Assembly (NCBI GenBank): GCA_025174535.1
Contig: JALBUN010000045.1
Span: 1,736,001 to 1,800,000, forward strand
DNA from: Cantharellus purpuraceus
Lineage: Eukaryota; Basidiomycota; Agaricomycetes; Cantharellales; Hydnaceae
Reading direction: 5' to 3'
Length of the DNA stretch: 64,000 bases
In this document: positions 9,661 to 19,726 of the stretch, piece after piece
Numbering within the stretch: the stretch's first letter is position 1
How the letters are laid out: every line of letters starts with the position of its first letter
Program-made: the position numbers and the translations under genes
Notes under the pieces: model-generated
What the model was told of the DNA's origin: nothing
Seen by the model: the letters and a program-made list of their open reading frames with translations, nothing else
Databases searched by the model: none

Positions 9661-10431
9661 ATGGGTAAAGATAAGAAGTGCAATGATTGGAGTTCTCGTG
9701 ATCTTTGGGATTATGGTATAATGGTTGACACACAATGGACTAAACAGTTTTTTGAGACAGATTTTAGAGATATTACTTTAGATATTGATGATGAGATCCT
9801 CAGTTTTGATTACAAAAAAGATGATGTGAAATGTTTAAAGGAGTCTTCAAGAAAATTTTTTACATACTTAGATAGATCTACTAGAGTCAGGGAAGGATCT
9901 ACATTGGTTAATGATTTTACCAGAGAAGTGCTCTTTCTTATGAAATATGACAAGGATGAAAGATTAATCATCACTCATAATAAAATCCCTATGAATGTGA
10001 GGGGAAATATAACAAGAAATGTTATAGAGATGTGTGTTATAAAAAATGATAATGAGATACTGTTTTTTACACATGAGAACACAAATCAGATAAATCCAGA
10101 ACCGCAGATTATAGCAAGAGCTATAGCAGTTTTTCAATTGAATAACAAGATTAGGAAGAATAAGGGAAAAAGTGCTTTAGAGGAAATGACAATACCTTGC
10201 ATTCAAACATCGAGAAAAGTCCCCCAGTTTTACCTAGTAACTGTTACAAGAGAGCTTGATCATGCTATCACAGAAGGGTTGTTTTCAGAAGTGATAACAA
10301 ATGTATGGTGTTGTTTCCCTGTAACAGTAACAGGTATGAAACATATTAATAGTAGAAAGAATGTTCTACAGTGTTTTGAAGCATTTAAGAAGTTTGTAGA
10401 TATACTTGATAGGAAATTAGATGAGAAATAA
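9661..10431 (+). CDS. 256-aa fungal protein of an uncharacterised family, unit 1
   Basis: Intact and intronless. Residues about 125-165 read ILFFTHENTNQINPEPQIIARAIAVFQ, followed by EEMTIPCIQTSRKVPQFYLVTVT. This combination (PEPQxIAxAIAxFQxNN, then TIPxI...FYxxxVT, and a C-terminal LQCFEAFKKFV) is one I recognise from a large set of uncharacterised Agaricomycete proteins. Those often read QEDK where this has HENT. Their layout recalls PD-(D/E)XK nucleases, but this is inference, and the expected Lys is not obvious here. The unit 2 copy (17491-18261) encodes the same protein. Its place in a mobile element might mean an accessory nuclease or a captured gene. Confidence 0.8.
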   Translation: MGKDKKCNDWSSRDLWDYGIMVDTQWTKQFFETDFRDITLDIDDEILSFDYKKDDVKCLKESSRKFFTYLDRSTRVREGSTLVNDFTREVLFLMKYDKDERLIITHNKIPMNVRGNITRNVIEMCVIKNDNEILFFTHENTNQINPEPQIIARAIAVFQLNNKIRKNKGKSALEEMTIPCIQTSRKVPQFYLVTVTRELDHAITEGLFSEVITNVWCCFPVTVTGMKHINSRKNVLQCFEAFKKFVDILDRKLDEK

Positions 10432-10469
10432 TGAGTTTTTAAAATTAATATATAATAACCAGAGACACC

Positions 10470-10649
10470 ATGTTGAATATACCTGAGATTGGTGATAAGG
10501 TATCATTTATCAATGCAAGAACACAAATGACAGTGACAGGTATTGTTACATTAGTAACTGGCACTTTGTCAGATGACACTTTGCTAATAACTGTTACTTA
10601 TGATGACAATGAGATTCAGCTACCACTACGTGCACTACAACAAGTATAA
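10470..10649 (+). CDS. Small 59-aa protein, unit 1
   Basis: Starts MLNIPEIGDKVSFINARTQM, 38 bp after the stop of the 256-aa gene. The rest is beta-rich (TGIVTLVTG, LLITVTYDDNEIQLPL), like a small SH3/Tudor-type barrel, though this is only fold intuition. Conservation is perfect in unit 2 (18300-18479). The short gap suggests joint transcription with the gene before it. Confidence 0.5.
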   Translation: MLNIPEIGDKVSFINARTQMTVTGIVTLVTGTLSDDTLLITVTYDDNEIQLPLRALQQV

Positions 10650-10700
10650 GATAAATCAGATAAGTGAATATGCAATATTTTTATTCACTCAAATGAAGGC

Positions 10701-10923
10701 ATGTGTGGTGATAGTGAAAAATTCAAATTACTTGGAAGTGCAATCATATAACTACTACATCTGTAGTTACAGATTGTAAGGATATTAAATGTCCTAAGAG
10801 CTCTGAACATTCAAAAATACTCATCATGATACTAATGGTACTTATTGTTGTGTGAACAAAAGTTCAAATCTTGAAATTATCCAAGTGAAAATAGATGAAA
10901 AATGTTGTGAGTGTAGAAACTAG
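10701..10923 (+). pseudogene. Cysteine-rich small protein, frameshifted copy
   Basis: Counterpart of the 74-aa protein at 18531-18755. Two A-runs are each one base shorter (about 10718 and 10816), breaking the frame. Confidence 0.6.
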
Positions 10924-10941
10924 GACTTTTAAATCAACTCC

Positions 10942-11592
10942 TTATGAGGATTCTTTGAACATCTGATTTCTTATACTTTGGAATATAATGTCAATAGCAT
11001 TAGAACACTCTTCAAACTGAGCTTCTATGCTGTATCCAGAGGAAGGATATACAACAATTGAAACACCCTGATTGTTATTGGTGGTTTCATATAATTTTAA
11101 CCTACCATCCTTAGTTATGATCATACCATAGATTGTGATTTTACTTTTCTTGAAAACTCTCTGCTGTTGTTTCAATGCAACAACCATTGACGTAACCAAA
11201 TTGTTATACACATCACAGTTCTTACAAGTTTCCCCAGCAATAGAAATATCACACTTCTTGCCAGTTTCTCTAGCAATAGAAATATTACAACTAGGCAGAT
11301 TATCCTGTTGCATGGTTTGCAGACTTGACATACAATGATTTTGTTGAATCCAGGTTGAATTACTTATTTCATTGCCCTTTTCAATCATCTTATTGTACAG
11401 TGCTTCTGGTGTTTTATCTCTTTCCTGAGAAACCAATCCAGCTGGAAAGAAGTCCTTTGGGGGATTTCTTAATCTGAATTTTATGTAGATGGTGTCAGAG
11501 TCTATATACAAAGGATTTTCATCATCCTCTGGTTCTTTTTTAACAAAGACAGTAGATATTTTACGAACAACTTGCTTAGAGACAGACAACAT
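10942..11592 (-). CDS. 216-aa unknown protein, antisense in unit 1
   Basis: The only minus-strand gene of the unit, intact and identical in layout in unit 2 (18774-19424). It starts MLSVSKQVVRKISTVFVKKE. Features: an acidic EPEDDEN patch, IYIKFRLRNPPKDFF near residue 36, a repeated SIARETGKKCD / SIAGETCKNCD pair around residues 105-130, a basic QQQRVFKKSKITIYG segment, and a C-terminal region with SIVVYPSSGYSIEAQFEE. No known family recognised. It runs toward the cysteine-rich gene and diverges from the transposase gene, with about 100 bp between their starts that must hold both promoters. Confidence 0.7.
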   Translation of the reverse strand: MLSVSKQVVRKISTVFVKKEPEDDENPLYIDSDTIYIKFRLRNPPKDFFPAGLVSQERDKTPEALYNKMIEKGNEISNSTWIQQNHCMSSLQTMQQDNLPSCNISIARETGKKCDISIAGETCKNCDVYNNLVTSMVVALKQQQRVFKKSKITIYGMIITKDGRLKLYETTNNNQGVSIVVYPSSGYSIEAQFEECSNAIDIIFQSIRNQMFKESS

Positions 11593-11688
11593 AGCTTCAT
11601 AGAATAAATATTATTTAATTTAAAATTCAATTATCAAAAAAATGAACATATTTTTGTTTTACTGTAATATAAGAGTATCTTAGTCAAA

Positions 11689-11889
11689 ATGCCCTCAGAC
11701 CAGCAAAAACGCACAAAGGAGCAAAAAGAGAAAGAGCAAAAAGAGAAAGAAGAAAAAGAGCTTCAGCAACTTAAAATGTGGAATGATCAAAGGGACAGAG
11801 CATATAATAAGTTGATGGACAATCATTGGAATTTTCTATACACAAAGTGGCCTGTCTTAGAACACAAAAATATCATAGAACAAAACTAA
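11689..11889 (+). CDS. 66-aa charged N-terminal ORF before the transposase, unit 1
   Basis: Starts MPSDQQKRTKEQKEKEQKEK, a Lys/Glu/Gln-rich helix, and ends at TAA 11887-11889. The transposase frame opens just after, in another frame. It may be the true N-terminus of the transposase, joined by frameshifting or an unseen intron, or a separate small protein. Identical at 19521-19721. Confidence 0.45.
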   Translation: MPSDQQKRTKEQKEKEQKEKEEKELQQLKMWNDQRDRAYNKLMDNHWNFLYTKWPVLEHKNIIEQN

Positions 11890-11894
11890 AAGAT

Positions 11895-13161
11895 ATGAAT
11901 GACATGGATGATGTAAAAAAGTAGTATATAACAAGCTTGGACCAATACCAGTATTTTTCTTTCTTGTGGTATTGTTTTCAGTTGAAGAACATTCTACACC
12001 TTATAGAGAGATAGAAAAAGGCTTGTTAGTACTATATCATCTACTCAAAGGTCCTACTTATGAAGAAATAGGAAATTTCATGCCATCAAGTAGCTTTTAT
12101 GATGTTCATAAGGAATTTTATGGTCGTCTGCATCATCTTAACTTTGATCTAGATAAACAAGTTACTGATTCACTGCATACAATGTTCTCAAATATAATAA
12201 TAAGGATATTATCAGCTCTTATAAAGAATCCTCCAAAAATGGAATCAGTGACATTACTTCTTGATGGTCATGATACAAGAGGAATTTTGATTGGATCGGC
12301 ATCTGAAGAGTGGTACTCACATAAATTTAAAAGGCAGGATTTCGTACTCAAGTATGCATTGACATTAATCAAATGGTTCTATTCACCTCACCTTCATTGG
12401 CATGTAAACTAAATCCTGATGCAAAAATGTTTGTAGAGATGGCTGTATGGAATAAAATAGATAAGATTGATCAGATAGGCTTTGATGGAGCTTATCCATC
12501 TGCTATTCCAGAAGTAGTAAAGGCAAGTATATTAAAGCCTAAGAACTTCTTTTATCCTTTTCGGAAGCCAAAAATGTTGAACTTAAACCTGAAGAAAAGA
12601 TTTTTAATAAGAAGTTTGGTGCCTTTCGTTCAACAGTAGAAGCATTCTTTGGAGGGTTTGCAATATTGTTTGAAAAATTTGATAATAAGAGATCTATTAG
12701 AACTACAAATCCTGCTGTCTTTAATCTGGAATTAAAGGTAGCATGTCTATTATGGAATATTAAGAAATTTGTAGAACTACGTAAGATCAAACCATCTCCT
12801 TATCATGAAAAATGGTGTGAACAATATTTTGATTACCCTGAGGAAGAGGACCCAGATATTGAGCCACCCAGATCATTACTGGAAAGAGCAGAAGATGTTG
12901 ACAAGATGACTCAATCTCAACAACGACTATTAGAAAGATGTGAGTATGATGTGGAGATGCATTATGAGACTGAAAATGAAGTAGAACAAATAATAAGGCA
13001 AAGAAAAAGGAAAGTACGTAGAATATTTAGTTAAATGGAAATGTTATGCAGAGAAAACTTGGGAAGCAACATCAAGCTTTAAATCTACAGAATGTATTAA
13101 AGAGTATTGGAAAGACAATAGTAATAGTATTATTGTATACCTATGCTACATTCAACTGTAA
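11895..13161 (+). pseudogene. PIF/Harbinger-like DDE transposase, frameshifted copy (unit 1)
   Basis: Same gene as 19727-20996 but broken into at least four frames. Breaks are one-base differences in homopolymers: an A run near 11916-11922, A-runs near 12331 and 12570. There are also substitutions, e.g. GAAGAGTGG for GAAGAGGGG near 12307. The D, D and E positions remain recognisable in separate frames. The chromodomain in the shifted frame follows at about 13000-13161, as in unit 2. Confidence 0.85.
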
Positions 13162-13216
13162 ATTTTTTTCCCAGAATAAAATTGAATATTTGTATGTTTT
13201 ATACTTATAGGTATCT

Positions 13217-13714
13217 ATGGAGACTGATCCATTACTGAAACAGCGTCTCAATCAACAGTTTTACCAAAAGCCTTTTCACAGCAATCCACACCGGCTAGCT
13301 AATTGTACAACGTGTGACTGGTACCCCTTTGGGCAGTATCTGGACCGTTCATATGCTGAAGGTGAAGTGTTCCAGCTTTCAAAGTATCCTCATATCAAAT
13401 ATGTATTTCTTGGTCTACAACCTGATAAAATAGGCTATAATGAAAGTGATCCTATTTTTGTAGCAGAATTTGTAGGTTTTCTGAATAAAACCAACAGATT
13501 TGTAAGTGGTTCTGATCCAACCTCTGGATATGCACACATTATAACCACACATGTGAATCAGGCGTTTGTTAGACAGCCAGGCCCAGATATAAATAGGCAG
13601 AAACTATATCTTGGCCGTACAGTGCACATGATCTACATAACTAGTATTGGTATACTATTGGCTTTGCTGTGTTGGACAGTGTCCAGACATACCAATGAAG
13701 ATAAGAATTCATAA
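13217..13714 (+). CDS. 165-aa C-terminally anchored protein, unit 1
   Basis: Starts METDPLLKQRLNQQFYQ. Contains a CTTCDWYPFGQYLDRSY segment near residue 31 and YPHIKYVFLGLQPDK near 58. It has one strong hydrophobic helix near the end (about 139-156, MIYITSIGILLALLCWTV) followed by a short polar tail, as in tail-anchored membrane proteins. No known family recognised. Identical at 21052-21549. A possible splice acceptor (TTATAG) just before the ATG leaves open an upstream exon. A membrane-anchored protein is unusual cargo for a DNA transposon. Confidence 0.65.
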   Translation: METDPLLKQRLNQQFYQKPFHSNPHRLANCTTCDWYPFGQYLDRSYAEGEVFQLSKYPHIKYVFLGLQPDKIGYNESDPIFVAEFVGFLNKTNRFVSGSDPTSGYAHIITTHVNQAFVRQPGPDINRQKLYLGRTVHMIYITSIGILLALLCWTVSRHTNEDKNS

Positions 13715-13793
13715 TGGCATGTCTAAATCTATGGAGAAAGAAGCTTGTTGATGATATAAGGTGATGATTTTTGTTTTTAAAATGACCTCCCTA

Positions 13794-14358
13794 GACGCTT
13801 GTTCTGAATCATGTCAGTATACAATATTCTGATGTATAGGAGATATACATCAGGATTTCAATGATACATAAAGCCAGGGAGTTACAATTTGGATATCTTA
13901 AAAGATTTTGGATGTGTGAAATTTTCATAAATATAAACATATATTCTATATTTTAATAAACTTTAAAAGATAAGATATTTGGTTGAGATGAACATAATCA
14001 TTTACATGGATATAATAGGAATGTATGTATTAATATAATTGGTATTATATAGGGTATTTAGATATACAAATACCAGGTGGGGACTAAAGATAGTTCAAAT
14101 TATGTTACAAGTATTGTATAAGAAAGAATCAATGATATTTGGATGTTCCTTCAAGAGAGTTGCCACCACTAAATGGGGAAAAAACAATTATTTTTGAGAA
14201 TTATGCCAAAATATCACAATATGTTTTAATCTAGTATATTGTGTAAAATTTGAGAATCATGTTGAAATATGAAAATAAGTTTGAATTGAAGTGTATTGTA
14301 TAAAATTTGAGGAAAATAGGTTGTACATATGTATTTGTTGTATTTCTGAATAAGCGTC
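13794..14358 (+). repeat. Direct repeat, copy 2 (565 bp)
   Basis: Middle copy, between the two multigene units. Flanked by CTA on the left and TTA on the right. Confidence 0.9.
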
Positions 14359-14898
14359 TTAGGAAAGTCTTGGAAACAAACACCTTTAATGCAGTGAAGC
14401 TATTTTTAAAACAAAGTAACTTAGTTAGGGCATAGTGGTAGATAATCTTGTTCTAACATAAGACTGTATGACTATCCCTCGTACTTTAGGGTGCAATACC
14501 ATCAGATTTTCCATCCAAAGTGGTGGAAAATAATGATCCTGCTCCATACTAGTATATAACTCTGTTAATTTCTGTTCCAGAAGTGTGCCATCAGTACATC
14601 TGTATAAAGTCAGTGATTGGAACCTTGATATTTATAAAGGAACTTACCTCAGAAACAAATCATGGAGGGATCCTATCCGAGATATATACCAATCATTAAC
14701 TCTTCTATCAAACTCTATCTTGCATTGAAGCATAAAAGAGAGCATCTTCATAATGCTTATAACATAAAAACATAATAATCATTTTATTAAGAAAGCAAGA
14801 TGTATATATCTACTGCCTATACAAAATATCAAATGTTCAGAAAAAAATGATTATTATGTTTTTTCATTTCTGTTTTATAAGCAGAGAGGGATTTGAAA
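14359..14898 (+). other. AT-rich leader of unit 2
   Basis: Repeat of 6528-7066 with the same hairpin and TATA-like box; no further gene seen. Confidence 0.5.
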
Positions 14899-16327
14899 AT
14901 GCCACAAATCTTTGAAGATATAAAAGCAATCAAAGGCTGGATAAGTGACAATGATGCACTGATAAAAGCTATGGCAAGTCAAATGGAAGTAAAAGATGAA
15001 TTAATATCTGATCTTATAAATGTCAAGTCTTGGATGAGTGAAAAGGATAGGCAGATCACTATACTCGAACAACAGGTTAATTCCCAGAGTCAGGAAATTC
15101 AGGTGCTTAAGAAACAGGTTGAGGAAAAAAATACAATTATAACTACTTTGACATACAGGAAAGAGAATTTAGATAAACGGGTGAGTGAAATGAATGATGT
15201 TGTATCAGGATTTGGAACAGTTATTCATAAACTTCAGAGACAGGTTAATAGGTGTGTTGCCACAATATCAGACCATGGAACAGATATTCATCAACAGGTC
15301 AATACACATAATGCAGAGAATCGTATATTGGACCATAGAACAGATATTCATAAACTTCAGAAACAGGTTAATAGATGTATTGCAACAATATCAGACATTG
15401 TGGAATGGAAATCTGAAGTGCATGAGTGGATTGTAGAAACAGATGATACTGTAGTGGAACTTGGAACAGACATTAATAAACTTCAGAAACAGGGTGATAA
15501 ATATAAAGCAATAATATCTGAGATTGTTGACTGGAAATTTGATATGAATCACTGGGCTGGAAAACAAGAACAGGAGGTAACAAGGTTACAGGAAAATGGT
15601 ACCAGAAAGGTGACATTTAAGATAGTGAAAAGAGGTGTAGACTATATACTTATAGACTCAGATCAGTCTTGTAGACTAAATAGAATGGAATTATTCATAA
15701 ATGGTGAGCCTAGAAAACTATCTACAATATATACTAGGAAGAATGAAATGTCATCATATGATGTAGATGGTAATAGGATTAATTTTCAAACATGGAAGCA
15801 AGGAATGACTCAAGGTTCAAGGCATCAAGAAAAAGGTCTAATGAACGATCTCAAACTCCTAGTTCAAGGCATCAAGAAAAAGGTCTAATGAACGATCTCA
15901 AACTCCTAGTTCAAGGCATCAAGAAAAAAGGTCTAAGGAACGATCTGATTCAGACTCTGATCAATCTGATTCAGACTCTGATCAATCTGATTCAGACTCT
16001 GATCAATCTGATTCAGACTCTGATCAATCTGATTCAGACTCTGATCAATCTGATTCAGACTCTGATCAATCTGATTCAGACTCTGATCAATCTGATTCAG
16101 ACTCTGATCAATCTGATTCAGACTCTGATCAATCTGATTCAGACTCTGATCAATCTGATTCAGACTCTGATCAATCTGATTCAGACTCTGATCAATCTGA
16201 TTCAGACTCTGATCAATCTGATTCAGACTCTGATCAATCTGATTCAGACTCTGATCAATCTGATTCAGACTCTGATCAATCTCAAATTCCTAGTTCAAGA
16301 AAAAGATGTAGAGGGAGAACCCAGTAA
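14899..16327 (+). pseudogene. Coiled-coil/SDSDSDQ protein, frameshifted copy (unit 2)
   Basis: Identical to the unit 1 gene through the coiled coil. One A is lost in the A-run at about 15829-15833, so the frame leaves the SSRHQEK repeats and stops at 15888. A TAATGA replaces TAACGA, and the loss recurs in the next repeat. The 16 SDSDSDQ units at 15944-16279 are out of frame. The unit 1 copy is intact, so this is recent decay or a consensus error. Confidence 0.8.
15944..16279 (+). repeat. 16 x 21-bp tandem repeat, unit 2
   Basis: Same unit and number as 8114-8449. Confidence 0.95.
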
Positions 16328-16415
16328 TGTAAGCCTCCGAAGACGTAGGATACAAGGCATTCCATGCTTCTGACAAGGTCACCTTGGAGTGAATGGCTGT
16401 CCATGAGCAGTCTAA

Positions 16416-16960
16416 TGATGTCCCTATCTGTCGTTTCATTTCTCCATGATTTCCCCTTTAGTAGCTCAACTTCACACGCTTCATCAGCTGGCTTGATCAG
16501 CATTTCTTGCATCATTTGCTCCTCATATTGTGTCGTTGTGCCCTGGGAATTTGTATATAAAAGGGCGCTAGTTTTAGCCTTTGGAATCAAAAAACAAGTT
16601 TTCAGCCAACGCTCTAAAGTCAAAGTCCAAGCTCTAAGTCTACACTCTACATCACAATCCATCATCTCTACACTGAGGTAAAACACCTTGGTTCAACGAT
16701 CAGATTTCCCTCCGCCACCGAGAGGTTGCTTCTCCTGAAACCAGCTTTCGCGTACCTTCCAACTGGGCTCCACATTGTCATCCAGTCACAGAGCACGATC
16801 AGCCATTGGGACCGACCTTTAGCTCCCATCCCCATCCAACCACAGAGCACTATCCCACTTCCCTGTTACTTACCCCTCACCCTGATTGATCTTTGGAGTG
16901 CTGAACAACTGCGTTACACGCCGTCTGTTTGCTAGGATCTATTCCTTAAGCGAACCGACA
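16416..16960 (+). repeat. LTR-D 3' fragment captured in unit 2
   Basis: Counterpart of 8586-9130, with almost no difference, so the capture predates the duplication of the units. Confidence 0.85.
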
Positions 16961-17490
16961 CTGAGTAACATCATCGGGCTGCTCAAGGACAACGATTCAA
17001 TTATCTGGTACACCATGCCGCTGCAAAGTCTCACCTACTGTCTGCTCAGTAAGTGCATCATTATCAACCCTCACAGCCAAAAGGCTGTCCTTTGATAATG
17101 TGATCAAACTGCTCCTGACAAGGTGACCTTCCATCCGACGTCATTACCATGATATGATAATATCCAATCGGCTGGTACACCTATTTAGCTATGCAGCAAA
17201 GAATTTGGAATGAAAGACTGGCAAGATAGGAAACAAGGAACTGGTAGAAGAATGATAGATGAAAGGACAGGGAATTCTGTATGGGACTTTGTTGTAGTAT
17301 TCAGAACTAGTGCATGCATCTGGCTATTGACAACTTTAGAAAATATATATAATTCAATTTATAAATATTAGATAAAAATATGGATGTTTACTACAACATT
17401 CTGATTTGATTCACCATTCTGCTCTTCAGAACTATGCACATATCTAGTAAAAAATGAAATAAATTTTATATATCCTTCTTTATTGACATC

Positions 17491-18261
17491 ATGGGTAAAG
17501 ATAAGAAGTGCAATGATTGGAGTTCTCGTGATCTTTGGGATTATGGTATAATGGTTGACACACAATGGACTAAACAGTTTTTTGAGACAGATTTTAGAGA
17601 TATTACTTTAGATATTGATGATGAGATCCTCAGTTTTGATTACAAAAAAGATGATGTGAAATGTTTAAAGGAGTCTTCAAGAAAATTTTTTACATACTTA
17701 GATAGATCTACTAGAGTCAGGGAAGGATCTACATTGGTTAATGATTTTACCAGAGAAGTGCTCTTTCTTATGAAATATGACAAGGATGAAAGATTAATCA
17801 TCACTCATAATAAAATCCCTATGAATGTGAGGGGAAATATAACAAGAAATGTTATAGAGATGTGTGTTATAAAAAATGATAATGAGATACTGTTTTTTAC
17901 ACATGAGAACACAAATCAGATAAATCCAGAACCGCAGATTATAGCAAGAGCTATAGCAGTTTTTCAATTGAATAACAAGATTAGGAAGAATAAGGGAAAA
18001 AGTGCTTTAGAGGAAATGACAATACCTTGCATTCAAACATCGAGAAAAGTCCCCCAGTTTTACCTAGTAACTGTTACAAGAGAGCTTGATCATGCTATCA
18101 CAGAAGGGTTGTTTTCAGAAGTGATAACAAATGTATGGTGTTGTTTCCCTGTAACAGTAACAGGTATGAAACATATTAATAGTAGAAAGAATGTTCTACA
18201 GTGTTTTGAAGCATTTAAGAAGTTTGTAGATATACTTGATAGGAAATTAGATGAGAAATAA
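17491..18261 (+). CDS. 256-aa fungal protein of an uncharacterised family, unit 2
   Basis: Encodes the same protein as 9661-10431: the PEPQIIARAIAVFQ core, TIPCIQTSRKVPQFY, and a C-terminal LQCFEAFKKFV segment. Both copies are open, unlike the transposase and coiled-coil genes, which are each open in only one unit. That is weak support for function, or simply fewer long homopolymers. Confidence 0.8.
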   Translation: MGKDKKCNDWSSRDLWDYGIMVDTQWTKQFFETDFRDITLDIDDEILSFDYKKDDVKCLKESSRKFFTYLDRSTRVREGSTLVNDFTREVLFLMKYDKDERLIITHNKIPMNVRGNITRNVIEMCVIKNDNEILFFTHENTNQINPEPQIIARAIAVFQLNNKIRKNKGKSALEEMTIPCIQTSRKVPQFYLVTVTRELDHAITEGLFSEVITNVWCCFPVTVTGMKHINSRKNVLQCFEAFKKFVDILDRKLDEK

Positions 18262-18299
18262 TGAGTTTTTAAAATTAATATATAATAACCAGAGACACC

Positions 18300-18479
18300 A
18301 TGTTGAATATACCTGAGATTGGTGATAAGGTATCATTTATCAATGCAAGAACACAAATGACAGTGACAGGTATTGTTACATTAGTAACTGGCACTTTGTC
18401 AGATGACACTTTGCTAATAACTGTTACTTATGATGACAATGAGATTCAGCTACCACTACGTGCACTACAACAAGTATAA
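18300..18479 (+). CDS. Small 59-aa protein, unit 2
   Basis: Same as 10470-10649, again 38 bp behind the 256-aa gene. Confidence 0.5.
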   Translation: MLNIPEIGDKVSFINARTQMTVTGIVTLVTGTLSDDTLLITVTYDDNEIQLPLRALQQV

Positions 18480-18530
18480 GATAAATCAGATAAGTGAATA
18501 TGCAATATTTTTATTCACTCAAATGAAGGC

Positions 18531-18755
18531 ATGTGTGGTGATAGTGAAAAAATTCAAATTACTTGGAAGTGCAATCATATAACTACTACATCTGTAGTTA
18601 CAGATTGTAAGGATATTAAATGTCCTAAGAGCTCTGAACATTCAAAAAATACTCATCATGATACTAATGGTACTTATTGTTGTGTGAACAAAAGTTCAAA
18701 TCTTGAAATTATCCAAGTGAAAATAGATGAAAAATGTTGTGAGTGTAGAAACTAG
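18531..18755 (+). CDS. Cysteine-rich 74-aa protein, unit 2
   Basis: Starts MCGDSEKIQITWKCNH and contains nine Cys, including CKDIKCPK, CC and CCEC near the end. The spacing suggests a small metal-binding domain (treble-clef or zinc-ribbon type), but the pattern matches nothing I can name. There is no signal peptide. It lies 51 bp behind the 59-aa ORF and ends 18 bp before the convergent 216-aa gene. Broken in unit 1. Confidence 0.5.
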   Translation: MCGDSEKIQITWKCNHITTTSVVTDCKDIKCPKSSEHSKNTHHDTNGTYCCVNKSSNLEIIQVKIDEKCCECRN

Positions 18756-18773
18756 GACTTTTAAATCAACTCC

Positions 18774-19424
18774 TTATGAGGATTCTTTGAACATCTGATT
18801 TCTTATACTTTGGAATATAATGTCAATAGCATTAGAACACTCTTCAAACTGAGCTTCTATGCTGTATCCAGAGGAAGGATATACAACAATTGAAACACCC
18901 TGATTGTTATTGGTGGTTTCATATAATTTTAACCTACCATCCTTAGTTATGATCATACCATAGATTGTGATTTTACTTTTCTTGAAAACTCTCTGCTGTT
19001 GTTTCAATGCAACAACCATTGACGTAACCAAATTGTTATACACATCACAGTTCTTACAAGTTTCCCCAGCAATAGAAATATCACACTTCTTGCCAGTTTC
19101 TCTAGCAATAGAAATATTACAACTAGGCAGATTATCCTGTTGCATGGTTTGCAGACTTGACATACAATGATTTTGTTGAATCCAGGTTGAATTACTTATT
19201 TCATTGCCCTTTTCAATCATCTTATTGTACAGTGCTTCTGGTGTTTTATCTCTTTCCTGAGAAACCAATCCAGCTGGAAAGAAGTCCTTTGGGGGATTTC
19301 TTAATCTGAATTTTATGTAGATGGTGTCAGAGTCTATATACAAAGGATTTTCATCATCCTCTGGTTCTTTTTTAACAAAGACAGTAGATATTTTACGAAC
19401 AACTTGCTTAGAGACAGACAACAT
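18774..19424 (-). CDS. 216-aa unknown protein, antisense in unit 2
   Basis: Same protein as at 10942-11592, with the KKEPEDDEN patch and the IARETGKKCD/IAGETCKNCD pair. Starts 97 bp from the divergent MPSDQQK ORF. Confidence 0.7.
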   Translation of the reverse strand: MLSVSKQVVRKISTVFVKKEPEDDENPLYIDSDTIYIKFRLRNPPKDFFPAGLVSQERDKTPEALYNKMIEKGNEISNSTWIQQNHCMSSLQTMQQDNLPSCNISIARETGKKCDISIAGETCKNCDVYNNLVTSMVVALKQQQRVFKKSKITIYGMIITKDGRLKLYETTNNNQGVSIVVYPSSGYSIEAQFEECSNAIDIIFQSIRNQMFKESS

Positions 19425-19520
19425 AGCTTCATAGAATAAATATTATTTAATTTAAAATTCAATTATCAAAAAAATGAACATATTTTTGTTTTACTGTAAT
19501 ATAAGAGTATCTTAGTCAAA

Positions 19521-19721
19521 ATGCCCTCAGACCAGCAAAAACGCACAAAGGAGCAAAAAGAGAAAGAGCAAAAAGAGAAAGAAGAAAAAGAGCTTCAGCA
19601 ACTTAAAATGTGGAATGATCAAAGGGACAGAGCATATAATAAGTTGATGGACAATCATTGGAATTTTCTATACACAAAGTGGCCTGTCTTAGAACACAAA
19701 AATATCATAGAACAAAACTAA
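19521..19721 (+). CDS. 66-aa charged N-terminal ORF before the transposase, unit 2
   Basis: As at 11689-11889. Its 3' end overlaps an upstream opening of the transposase frame (from 19658), which would allow a frameshift fusion, but no standard slippery site is evident. Confidence 0.45.
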   Translation: MPSDQQKRTKEQKEKEQKEKEEKELQQLKMWNDQRDRAYNKLMDNHWNFLYTKWPVLEHKNIIEQN

Positions 19722-19726
19722 AAGAT

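Noticed and set aside
15792..16373. Plus frame with LIQTLIN repeats
   Set aside because: Shifted reading of the SDSDSDQ repeat in the frameshifted unit 2 gene.
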